A stretch of 64,000 nucleotides of DNA. Origin: Coffea arabica. Taxonomy: Eukaryota; Streptophyta; Magnoliopsida; Gentianales; Rubiaceae. The position numbers and the translations under genes are program-made. Positions 11,987 through 23,579 of the stretch are shown here, in pieces. The stretch is taken from NCBI RefSeq assembly GCF_036785885.1, contig NC_092317.1, forward strand, positions 8,682,501 through 8,746,500. The letters are read 5' to 3'. Below the pieces are notes generated by a model. That model was not told the origin of the DNA and searched no databases. It was given only the letters and a program-made list of their open reading frames with translations. Within the stretch, counting starts at the first letter, position 1. Each line of letters starts with the position of its first letter.

Positions 11987-12700
11987 AGAAAAAGAATTTC
12001 ACCTGACTGCAAACAAAAGAACGCTTGAAATAAACGGATATAATTAAGCAGCAGCAACAACGGATTGTTTTAAACACCAGATAAAGATCACTAGGACTAA
12101 TTTGACCATGCAAGATACAAGCTTTTGAATTATTGTCAGAACTGGATGCAAAGATGATCCAGATGACATTTTTGCATTGTTAATTCTAGGTGAAACAATA
12201 TGATTTAGTGCTTCTTATATGACCATCAGGCCATATTTCATGAAAAACATTTTCATGAAAAAGATATGCATTATGCATATAATTTAGAAAATTAATCATG
12301 AAGAATTAATCATGTACTCTAGGATCATCATCAAAAAACACGAAGAACTAATATACTATTCGCTCATAGGTATAATTCTAAAGAACAAAGTTTTGGTTTT
12401 ACAGCCGTGCTTAAATCAGATATTAGTGATTTTGTTGTCAACGATATTTTGTTATAAAATTTGCAAAAAACCAATTAATCAGAAAGAATCATAAGAAGCC
12501 ACCATTGGTAGATTTTGAATTGTTTTGTTTGTGTAAAATCTAAAAAACAAAAAAGTATATGAGAGCAACTTACTCTTCAGAATTAAAATATAAAATCATG
12601 CGAAATAATCAAATGAGAAGACCTTTACACTAATTTGTTTTGCATGGTAAGGTAAAATATGAAGGACTAAATTGTAACTATCACAAAACATAAGGGACCT
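11987..12700. other. AT-rich spacer
   Basis: Nothing recognisable apart from AT-rich sequence between the uncertain stretches and the next gene. Confidence 0.4.
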
Positions 12701-13429
12701 AGAATACAATTTTTCCCTTTCCCGTCTTGCTTTTCCACCTATCTCTTTATCATTCGAAGCCCATTATCCCCAATTAATTCCCAATAAAATTAGGGCACGG
12801 CAGCTGCTGGGGAAGCTATTCTGCACCACCCTTTCTATTCCCCTCGATTCCCATTCCAGGTGAAATTTCAATTCTACCATTTATAGCAAATAAATAAATC
12901 ACCGCAACATTATAGTCTTTGTGCTAATCTAGCTTATGGTAAATTAATTACCAGATAATTAGCATTGTTTTTGGGCTTGGTATTGATAATTAGCAGTATT
13001 TCTGGATTAAATTTGAGATATTTAGGATATTATTATTGTGCTAAGTCGTAGCAAATGCAGCAGTTTGTTAGTTAGATTCCAAGCTTGTTCCTTGGCTCGC
13101 TCAATTGTGATTTTGGGCTTTCCTAGTAATTGAAAAAAATTTTGAGATTAATAATTTTCAGGTTTCTGAATTCTGGTTTCGATTTTTGGAGCAATAAAAA
13201 TTCATATACTGTCATCTCATCTCATGATTAGAGTGTATAACAGTGATTGCTGATCGAAAGAAGCAGCTAATGATTTCGATTTCGTGTGTTATTGAATATC
13301 TTGGTTATTTAATTTTTCTAATGGAAGTAATTTGTTTTGATGGTATTGGTTAGATTGTGCCAAGTTGCCTTGTCATAAGGGACTTAGTTTGGACTCAGGT
13401 GTCTTGTGGAGCGATTGATAGTTCTCTTC
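12701..13429 (+). promoter_or_regulatory. Leader exon and 5' UTR intron of the unknown nuclear-type gene
   Basis: A CT-rich leader ends at a donor, CCATTCCAG|GTGAAAT, near 12859. An acceptor, GGACTCAG|GTGTC, lies at 13398, 31 bases before the first in-frame ATG. A leader intron of about 540 bp is therefore likely. Just before that acceptor the coding frame is closed by a stop, which supports the start at 13430. Confidence 0.45.
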
Positions 13430-15379
13430 ATGATGATTCAGTTGTTTCTTTCGGCTTCTAATTGGAGCAATGATGGGAACGATGAATTGTTTGAAAAGAG
13501 GAAAGAACTTCTTAGGGAGCTAGAATCAGTTTTGTGGTTGTTAATGACTTCAGGGGGCCGTTCTGAGGTTCGACTTTGGCTCTGCAACACTATTGCGGGC
13601 ATAAGTTCAATCAGTCCCCACCATCAGCGGGAACTCTTTGTGAGGTTATTAACAGCTCATACGGCAAAGCGACGCCTAGCAGCCCAATTTCTTCAGTTGC
13701 TTTTTGAAAAGGAGCCCAAAAAAGCAGGGCGTATTATTGCAAAGAAAAGCTCCATGTTGGAGAATTTCTTCAGAGGCAAGTTACTGTGCCAAGCAAACTT
13801 TGGTTTGTATTTAGGTTCCTCTGCTAATTATTGTTAAATGCAGGAAATCCGAGGCGGATCTTGCAGTGGTTCTCTAATTTTAGTGGGGGCACTGGCTTGG
13901 GGCACAGAAAGGGGGCTAAGGCTTTATCCCATTATGCTTTTGTGCATCGAGATGTTTGTTGGGAGGAACTGGAGTGGAAGGGAAAGCATGGCCAGTCACC
14001 TGCAGTGGTTGCTACGAAACCTCATTACTTTCTTGATTTGGACGTCCAACGCACAGTAGAGAATTTTCTTGAATATGTGCCAGAGTTTTGGTCATCCAGC
14101 GAATTTGCTGAGTCATTGAAGGATGGAGAGATATTGAAAATAGATAAAAAGTTTTTTGTTAATATGTTCGTAAATTTGATGTATAAGGAGGACATGAAAG
14201 AACTATGGGGGATCATAGATGAATTTCTAATTAAGGAACCCTTCTCCTCTCTGTGCCATCACCTTCTTATCATTCTTGAAGAGCAGGAGTTATCATACTT
14301 TATGGACTTGATCAGTAAATTTCTTAAATCAAGGTCTGAAGTTGTTGAGTATGACAGCCCGTCTTTTTGGCTTGAAGTTATACTATCAAAGTGCAGTATT
14401 ACTTCTATTGATCAATTACTACTGTTAAATGCCATCACTAGTCAAGCACGCCAGCTTCTGCGACTTGTTCGTGAAGAAGGTAATCTGGATGAAAAAGAAA
14501 AAGTTAAGAATATAGTTTCTCAGGTTTGTTCTTCTTCAAGTCGTGCTGATAGTTTGGCTCCAATTATGGATGAATGGTCCAAGAAGAAAAATTTAGAGTC
14601 AATAAGATGGTTAGGATTGCAGTCTTGGGCAATCTTTTTTAGGTTGTCGGAGGAATTTCGGACTTCTGAGTCCTGGGAGTCCTTATTTTCTAGCAACGGC
14701 ATAGGTTTTCGAAAGTCTGACAAGTATAGATTGCTAGAAGATGACGAATATTCAGAAGAAAGTGAATCTGATTGGGATGACGGGCCTTCAGGTAAAGTTA
14801 AGCATAAGAAGAAAGGAAGGCATATTAAGAAAAGGAGAAGAAAGCATAAATTAGAAGAAAGCTATGGTGAGCGATTGATAGATCTGGATGTGTCAGATAA
14901 CGGCCTGGATTTGCAATTTAAGGCAGGTGACTGGTTGCTGTCTACTGATCAGTATTCTACTACATGGAGCAGTGTAAGTTAACTTCAATCTTGCTCTAAT
15001 CTCTCTTGATTTTGCAATAGGATTGCCTCGAATTCTCTTTTTAATCTCTTTTCAAATAGGTCAATATAGTCACATGTTCTGCAAGTTAGTGAATGCATTT
15101 TGTCATCCATTTGTTAGACTAGGGGCAGTCAGATAATCTGCCAATTAGTTCATCACTTAGATGTAGCTAAGAAGACTACCTTAATCTTCTATTGCTTAAT
15201 TTATGGTTATTGGTTTATTTTTTTTTTTGCCTGGTGAGCTGTTTATTTGTACAGTGCTATCTGTCCCTTCTCCCTTCTCCCTTCTCTCAATGCATGTTCT
15301 ATACTGTTGTAAACCCCCTTCCGCCAAAAAGAAAATGGTCCATTTCCACATTTCATGATTGGTGTTAAATTGTTTTAGT

Positions 15380-15410
<31 letters not shown>

Positions 15411-16446
15411 GTGTATATATAATGACTTTTTTTTTTGGGTGCAGGTAGACCTGCTGGAACATATATCGAAGCATTGCTTCTATACATGGATAAAATTTGT
15501 TATTACCTAAATTTGGAGACGTGGATTCTCTCTGCATGCTGTGTTAGATTATTCAGAGTTCTGATGGGGGACATGCACTATTCACTATCTTATTCAAGTT
15601 GGAGAAATAAGGTGTAAAGGTTTGTTAAAACGAAACGTCATGATTCTTCCCTTTCTGTCAGCTGTAATTTTTTTCAAGTCATAGTTATTCTGATCTAACG
15701 ATTGAGGTATTGTTGCAACGTGAAGGAATTCAAGTGGATCAGAAGATAGCTCTACATTCTTGGTCATCCTCTCTGAATGCCACTTTGCGATCCTTGGGCT
15801 TTCATGCATCAAACAGTATGCTTCCTTGTTCTCTTAATTTTTGTTCTGGAGTCATTTCTTAGTTATGCTTTGTGGTCTGATTCGGGGCTCAAGAATTTGA
15901 CATCCTGAACTGATTAGTGTTGTGTTAAATGACTAACTGGGTAAAATTCTTCGACACAAGTCCTTACAATGATTAAAATGCCTAGCCCCTGCCTCCTCAC
16001 CCTCAACTCCCAGTCTCCCGCCCCTCGTTTCTACCTCCCTTTTTCCCTCTTTTCCATACCTCTTTCTAGGCTTGCCTTCATTTTCCACTTGTCATAACAG
16101 ATGGCACTAGAACCTAACATATTAAGTGGCAATCCCTCATCTACACTGCCTAATCAAATTATACTGATAACTCCGGATATCATTTAAAAGCATTGTTTGA
16201 ATCCTGTGCCCTCCGGGTGGTACAAATGCCTTGCATCTCCTGTTTTCCCCTTGCCATTTCATGTCATATTCCATGGAAGAGCATGCCACTCTTGATTAAC
16301 CTTGATGACTGCGTCTGTTGCTTTAAAGTCTTCAGTTCTAAGCAAAATGCTAGCTTTGACAAGTTTTTTTGGTTTTTTGATTCACAGGTGTATCTTTGCT
16401 GCGTTGCTTTTCTTCATTCATGGAAGGAATGCTGCTCTCAGGCTGA
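13430..16446 (+). CDS. Plant protein of unknown function with basic NLS-like stretch
   Basis: Preferred model: exons 13430-13775, 13844-14973, 15445-15498, 15707-15815 and 16388-16446, all in phase, giving 565 residues. Intron 1 (68 bp) is GC-AG: CAGAG|GCAAGT fits the GC-donor consensus and the join restores an uninterrupted frame (FFRG|NPRR). The protein is rich in Leu/Trp helices, like a helical-repeat scaffold. Around residues 425-450 it carries an acidic run then a Lys/Arg-rich run (KVKHKKKGRHIKKRRRKHK), a likely bipartite nuclear signal. If the third intron (weak donor TTT|GTTATT) is not spliced, a stop at 15508-15510 gives a 513-residue form. I do not recognise the family. It converges on GPN3 downstream. 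Confidence 0.7.
15380..15409. repeat. (CT)n microsatellite
   Basis: A run of CT dinucleotides in the second intron of the unknown gene, continuing as an imperfect CT/GT/AT tract to 15420. It lies just upstream of the acceptor and may act as its pyrimidine tract. Confidence 0.9.
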
Positions 16447-17423
16447 AGCTCTATGAACATCATACAACCTATCATGGCTTGATGCTCGAGAGTCATAAGC
16501 ATTAGTAAAGAAAACAAATATCTAGTTTAGGTCATTTAGTGCAATGACAGTGCTGTCATGTTGTGTGGTTTATTGTACAGAGCTTTATTATCAGCTTCAA
16601 AGTAGTGAAAAACTAGATTTGTATACACAAGTGGGTATTGCAAAGTTTGTTATCTTTTTTTTTTTTTGGGGATTATTTCCCGAATGTTCTGGATACAGTA
16701 AACCTCTGACTTCAACTTCTTACATCGTCATTATTAAGGAAAAGAAAAAGAATGAGAAGGAAGAAAACCCGTTATCCCTCTTACCCTGAAGTACGGTTTG
16801 CTTGAATTATATGAAAATTTCTCAATTTGAGACTCTCTACTGCGTCATTGTTGCTGGGCCAAACCACAGGAACTTTTAAACCATAAAACACCCTGAATGA
16901 TTTTGAATCAAATTGATATAGATTTCTTGCTTCCTATTTTCCTCCTCCTTTTATGTCTTCCTCTCCTTTCCCATTTTGAACTTTTTCTTTCACCTATTAC
17001 GAAGCAACTTACCTAAAGCAAAGTTTAACTTTTGCAGAAAAGTACTGTTCCCAAAAGCAAGAAATTAGTTGCCAGCAACACAAACCGGAATCCCTTCTTG
17101 TTTCTAGCAATTTAATTGACGCATGCTGATTGCTCCAAACGTAGAAACCTATGATTGTGCAGAACTTCACAGATCTATCCGCAAACAGAAAAAAGAGACT
17201 TCCCACACATGGTTTAGGCTCCCATTCTCATTCTTTCCAGTTAGTAACCGAATGCAACTCATAGATGAGATGAAAAGCATTTCAAATACTTGCTACTACA
17301 CTGAAATTAAACATTTACAAAATGTAACTTTACTAATGATCTTGTGTCATTCGAGCTGCCACTGGCCAACCTTGCCAGAACTTGGAAATAGCCTAAAGAA
17401 AATTGACAGATAGCTATATAATT
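16447..17423. other. Convergent spacer between the unknown gene and GPN3
   Basis: This holds the two facing 3' ends. AT-rich and T-rich tracts are present, for example near 16660. No gene or mobile element is supported. Confidence 0.4.
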
Positions 17424-20400
17424 TCAATCATCATCTTCCGGGTCAAAATCTTTAATCTTCACATCAGCATCTTCTCCATACTGAATGCAGTTATCAATTT
17501 GTGACAAGATGTACTGTATACTGCAAGTAAGAGCAGAGAAATTAAAGTTATACCTTAGCAGCGATAACCTACTTAAGTTTGGAAAACTCAAAAATTTGCT
17601 AAACTAATTCAGCTAAAGCAAATGCGATAAGAACCGTTTCAATCCATGCACAAACTAGATTGGCAAAGAGTAGGACAATATACAATGCAAAGGGTGTTGC
17701 TGAACCTCCAAAGGAAGAATATTTCCATGATGGGGAGTTTCCACAGTTTTAGATAATATAAATATTTCCAAAGTAGCTCCTAAGTACATGCAAAAGTTTA
17801 ATGCTAAAAGATCTGGCAATAGAATAAAGCATTTGACAATTATATACACTACAGGTTTAGAACCAAAATCACATTTCACTGTGGCTTATTGCTGAGGCAC
17901 AGGTTGTTTATGCCACTGGCAAGCTAGTTTAACTTTGGTACTTGGCTATCAAATACAAACATCCTTTCTAGAAAAAGGAAACATATGCATATATCTGAAC
18001 ATCAGAAGGCATAAATGGCCTATGCTCATACCAACAAAGAGCACTACGTCTACTAGATGCCCTTTTTTCTTTTTCACTTTTTATTTCTCGGCTAGTAGGG
18101 GGGCAGAGGCAGATGTGACTGAAAAGAAAATGATCCATCTACCCTAATTCGAATAAATGTGATGTCTTCTAAGTTATAATAACAAGGGTACAATCTTTTC
18201 CTTTAAAATCAATGAAAGCTCACCGTGAGACCAATGACTCTCCTCCCACACTCCTCATAAAATCCAGTCAAGGTAAAAAGATACTACAGAAAGCAAAAAG
18301 TTTCATAGCATGAAAATGTTATTGTAAAGTCCTAAACTTCTAAGACTTCCATACATCTATAAATCTTTATCACAAAAATAAAAAAGGTACGCACCTGCTT
18401 TCTTTGCTCAAGTCAAGAGGCAAAAAGCTGACCATGCTATACTGATCCACCTGTTGCAAGAAAAAATAGTCAAGCAGTCACATCCTCCGCATAATACATG
18501 AGGTACTCTGACATGGACATGGTATACAAGTCAAACTACTAATTTGTGTATACACTAAGCCCAAAATGAAGGCGAAACAATAACCTACATGGAACACATG
18601 AAAAACAATATTTCAAATAAATACCTCCACCTGATTTTATTTCCAATGAACATTCACAACACTAAGGCATTAGAAATGATTAAATGCAGCATTACATAAA
18701 TTGCAATGAACAACAAGTGAATATCTAATACTGTAGAGGACTTTAAGCTATTGGTTGTCCATCAAACAACAGTTAAAGGCGCCAGTTAATACCAAAAGCT
18801 TTTGTACAATGTCCACAAAGGTGAAAGGATGAACTAAGCATAATAACTAAATGATTCCAAACTTAGCAACAAATGAAAGAGAAGTCGTTCTATGTGACAG
18901 AGCCATAACAAACCCACTACATGATAGCCCCAGACAACATTTCATGCAAATGGAACGAGATCCTGATAGCCCCAGACAACATGATAACCTACTATACACA
19001 AAAGTATTTGTCAAACCAAGAACTCACCAATTCAATTAAAGACTTGTTGAGCTTTTGAAACCGTGGAGCCATCCGTTGATTCAACTCAGGCAGCAAATTT
19101 TGAGGCTCGGGATTCAGGTAACTACAGAATACAGTCAGAAGAAGGAAAGCAAAGGAAGGTCAAAAACAAAATTGATTCAAATTCTGTCAAGTATGCATTT
19201 GTAAGTAGAAAAGTGACAAAAGATTAGAAGCACTAACTTTTCAATGTCCCTTTTGTTTGTCACAAGATCCATCTTGGAGAGAATATTAACATGGGGAAGT
19301 TCAAGTTGAACCATCGCTGAAAGTGACGCCATACAACCACTTATAAACTTGGTCACATCTGTGATGAACTATACACAAATATATGATGTATCAAGTTCCA
19401 GCTCATGCAAGTGTGAACAATTTATCTGCCAAGCATACAGCATTAAAAAATATATATACCTGGGAATCAAGCAAGTACACAGCACAGACATTGAAATTCT
19501 TACGCTTCAGATGCTCCACAAAGTTTTTCAACACGGGAACATGAGAAAAAAGTTCTATTTGTCCTGTACCAAGGAGAACAAGGAAAATCAAAATTAGAAA
19601 TTTTGGATTTCTTGGTTCAGCCATTGACAAGTTTACCAGTTTGAATTGGATGCATCTACAGCAAAAGATGAACATGAAGAAACACTATCCTGCAACTATA
19701 AGCCTTTGTTTTAAAACATTCCAATTAGTCAACAAGTTATTAATATTTTGGGAACTTTATGAAAGATTTCATTCCAGTGTTTCAATAATATCTCAGTTCT
19801 CAAGAATTAAGAGTTAACCAACATAAAGCTGACATATCCCTGATTAAACAGAAAACAGAATAGGTACTTATTAAGCTAAAAAATTTCTTCATGCTAAAAC
19901 TACTAAGATACCACATGAACACTGACTATAAACAGGAAAGCAATAAATCAAGCCATGTCCAGAGAACCATACATCTGTGCATTTTAATTTTCAGATAAAC
20001 AAATTGGAGTTGCATTTTACAATAGCTTCAACAATTTATCCAGCAAAAGGAAGAAAGCAGTGGGTTTCCTCATGAATCACAATTTTTCATCTCACTCAAT
20101 AGAAAGTTTATGGTTTGCAAAGTCCTGTGTATACCATTTGTACTTTTTTTGGAAAAAAGATGTCATTCAAGTTTTCATCCATTATACTTAATGAATGCAA
20201 AAGAAGAAACCAAGTATCAGAAAATAAGAACCTGGACAGTCAAAAACCAAATAATCATCATCTAAGTAGTTATCCAGCTCTTCTGTCAGCCAATCATCCA
20301 AATTGTCTTCAAGGTGTCTGTGCGTCAAGATTTAAGGCCATACAAGATAGATCTTATCCTCACATGATGAAACAAACGGACTCCATTACTTTATTGTCTA

Positions 20401-21047
20401 AGAATTAAAAGTTCTTTTTCATGACAGAAAACAAAACAAATGCCAACTGTGAGAAAAGGAACAAAAATTAGAAAATATTGTAAGGAAGGATACTCCATGC
20501 AATAAACAAGACCACCATTTGGACCAAGACCGAGTTCCTCCATAACATCCTCCAAAGATATGAGTTCTCGAATGTCTGCAAAGATTCATGAGTTAATCTT
20601 TTAGGAACCAATGAGAACCCAGGATGACTAATTGATCAGGTAAAAATCTAGCTACTGGCACTACTCACCCATGGCAACCGGATAGTCAAAACTTTCTGCA
20701 GCAGGATCCAAGTTCACAATGTGAATTTGTCGTCCCACAGTTTCACAATGTTGGTATAAACTTGAGCAATAAGTGGACTGTCTTGAGAAAACAAAACATT
20801 AGTAACAGCCCTCACAAAACTATCATAGTATCGTATACATCCTGTACATGGCAAAAGCAAGCTAAAATTTTATATACAACTCTTTTAACAGTTAAATGGA
20901 ATACTTAGATACAAAAATGCATACTAGATGAACAAAGATAATACATCATAAAGCAAATCTATTTTAGCTGCTATTAAAGGGTAAAAAAATTTGCTCAATT
21001 ACCTTTCCACTGCCAGCAGGGCCAATAACGAGCTGAGCATAGCCCAT
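17424..21047 (-). CDS. GPN3: GPN-loop GTPase 3
   Basis: Nine exons on the minus strand (21047-21003, 20777-20669, 20575-20494, 20317-20232, 19563-19460, 19368-19238, 19121-19028, 18450-18395, 17520-17424) join in phase to 267 residues, close to the family's usual length. GPN GTPases work as dimers; GPN3 with GPN1 is needed for assembly and nuclear import of RNA polymerase II. The P-loop is GPAGSGKST (9-17). The Gly-Pro-Asn motif that names the family is at 69-71 ([10 protein letters not shown]). A DCPGQIELF switch segment follows, then the SKMDL guanine-specificity motif (NKxD-like). The C-terminus is acidic (DPEDDD). Nothing is missing. The 5' ATG is followed directly by the P-loop exon, as in homologues. 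Confidence 0.96.
18915..18985. repeat. Short direct repeat in a GPN3 intron
   Basis: TGATAGCCCCAGACAACAT occurs twice about 42 bp apart (around 18923 and 18963). It is a small local duplication without evident function. Confidence 0.7.
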
Positions 21048-21890
21048 GATAGCTTTCTCTCTTTTCTTTTCCTCTTAATTTGTTTCTTGGAATATACCTT
21101 TCTCAATTAAAATATGGAAGTACGGACGAAATTACAAACGCAAAAGATCCCGAGGATTGCAACCAAAGCATATGTAGCAAACCAAACAACAGCAGCAAAC
21201 ACTATGTGCAGTACATCAGAGTGACCCATAAGCATGCATTATACCACCACAAACATAATCATGGCAACAACATCACCTGAAACAGGAAAATAGTTCACAT
21301 TAGAATAACAACCCTCAGATTTTCAGACTTTTTACTTAAAACCTCAACTAAAATAAACTTTTCAACCAAAACCCATGTCTAAAATCAAAACCAATGCACA
21401 GAAAATAAAAAAAAAATCCATAAGTTTCTTTAGACAACCAATCAACAGGTTAATTTTCTTTTTTTTTTTTCCTTTTGTAATTATTATCAAAGCAAATTTC
21501 AATGTCATTTACTGCGGCAGGCAAGAAAATTACCAACAAACTCAGATTGAACGAGGCCTTTTAGTTTTAGTCAATGAAGAAAAAGAAAGTTGACGCCTTT
21601 ATGAAGGAAAGCACAAGAAGATTATGCAGAATTTTATGCAGGATTGCATTGTTTTATTACTTTATTTAACAGCTTATATGTTTCTTTCTCAACAACGAAC
21701 GAATAATTTCAGATAATCAATCGCGGCGGGAGATGATCAAAAGAGAGATATAGGAGAAAGAAAAAGGAGGGGAGAATATCGGTACCCGGGTCCTGACCGG
21801 CGGCGAGGGAAACTTGAGTAGCGATCAAGGAGAAAGTGAGAGAAACAAAGGAAGAATCTTTAAAAGGAGGTTTACACCCATTAAGCATCA
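21048..21890 (-). promoter_or_regulatory. Leader and promoter of GPN3
   Basis: A donor-like site (CAG|GTGAT on the minus strand, about 21280) and a GC-richer patch at 21775-21815 suggest a leader exon near 21.8 kb and a leader intron. No coding frame in this stretch is supported. Confidence 0.35.
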
Positions 21891-23579
21891 CGTGCTTTTC
21901 ACGCTCTCACTTTGTACTTGTGACTTGACTTTTGGACAATAAATAATTGTTTTGTGGAATATTTCACTTGTGACAAAAATATTTCTAGAAAAGTATTTAT
22001 TAAAAAATTAGAACTAACTTTTTAACAATTTGTGTTCATTGCAAATGGCATATTTAATTATTTATAGAATCTTATTCCAATGAGAATACCCTTTTGAAAT
22101 TTTTAACTGGACTAATTAAATTTTTAATCAATATAGAAAAAGTCATATAGTAGTAAAAAATTAAACAAATCTATTTGATGTACTCTCTATTTACCGAAGA
22201 ATATTATTAAAGAAGAGTTCCATAGAGCTTGCGACAAAAAAGAATATCAATTTGTTTTCCATATTTATTCGTGTAAAGGCAATAATGTGGTGAAATCTTA
22301 ATATACTGTATTAATTTTATCTAGTATCTCATAAATAAAAGGAAAAAAAAAACATAGAATTGCTATGAGTCTAGTATCATGTCTGGATATCATAATAGGC
22401 CAAACCTAGAGTTCTTAATTTCCAAACATGCAATTGCACTTTTATTGTACACCCATAGAATTGAACAGTTAATTATTTAAAAAATATTTTTTATTATTAT
22501 TTATACATATTTTTTCAGTCAACTTTTTATCTTACATACCTCACATTATCCAAAAGTATTATAATAAATAATACAAAAAAAAATTAATAATCTTCCATCC
22601 AAACATTTTGTTTGGACAAGAGTTTATTTGGATGATTTATTTGAGATAATTACTGTAGCACTTTTTGTGATGTAATGTATGTGAGATAAAAAGGTGATTG
22701 GAAAGATTAAAAGGTGATTAAAATTTGTGAAGTAAATTATTTTACTTCAAATCTTGTTTTTGTGAACTTTTGCTTGTATTTTTTGAGGAAAAAGAAATTT
22801 GTATGATATGGTCACTTGTCTCGCAGACGGCTTGATGAAACGTGGAAATCATGTCGCAGAAAATTTCTGAGTAGCATTATTTAGGTGGCATAATGTACCA
22901 ATTCTACTGCCTTTCATCCAGATGGCTTCCTTCCGTTTCAATGTGGTTATTTATTGCCACCCTTTCCCCCATACTGTCATGCTCTCTTTCTTTGAAGTCG
23001 CACGCAAATGAGCATTAGCAGAATCAAGAAACGTAAACGGTAATTGTTGAATAATTAGTTTACTGTCGAAAACCAAGACTAAAGCCCTGTTTGATAACTT
23101 TTTAGTTCAGCACCAAGAAGCCTAACATTCGGCATCTCAAATATGATGGTAATGATATTACATGAGGAAATACTAAACTTGGTTCCTTAGAGACCATCTT
23201 CAAGTCCTCTTTCTCCTCCAGGTGAGGAGATAGTGCCCCTGTACCTGTACTAGTCTGAACAGCTCATGCAATTCTGGCCTTTAGAGGCAACCTGCAATTC
23301 CAATATGGTACTACAATACAAGTTGCTCTTTGACTTCAAATTCTTCATTTCAGACCAACTCCAATCATCTGGTTCCAAAAGGTGCATGAACTGCATTATA
23401 GATTCTAATCTGAAGTTTGATGCTGATTCCCTTTGGGAAAGTGTGATAACCATGAAATGTTTTCTTACATTTCTGGAATCTGAATCCCACCCTTATGGGT
23501 TATGGCCAAAACTGCTAGTAGAGCTCAAGTCTATCTAGTTACTTCAGAATCTACTTTAAATATCAACACTGAACAAGGT
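21891..23579. other. AT-rich spacer between GPN3 and the HemW gene
   Basis: The spacer contains the head-to-head repeat pair at 22440-22765. The last 300 bases are probably the 3' UTR of the HemW gene. No further gene was found. Confidence 0.4.
22440..22765. repeat. Head-to-head pair of a dispersed AT-rich repeat
   Basis: Two divergent copies meet near 22605 (ATCCAAACATTTTGTTTGGA) and run outwards. Each arm goes from TTTGGA through a TATTTGA/TATTATAAT stretch to a GTATGTRAGATAAAAAG motif. The plus arm resembles 6630-6800. The arrangement can fold into a hairpin of about 150 bp per arm, imperfect because the copies have diverged. Confidence 0.5.

Noticed and set aside
15196-15537. 113-codon minus-strand frame
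   Set aside because: It runs antisense through a microsatellite and an exon of the unknown gene (RERERERE run), so it is a shadow.
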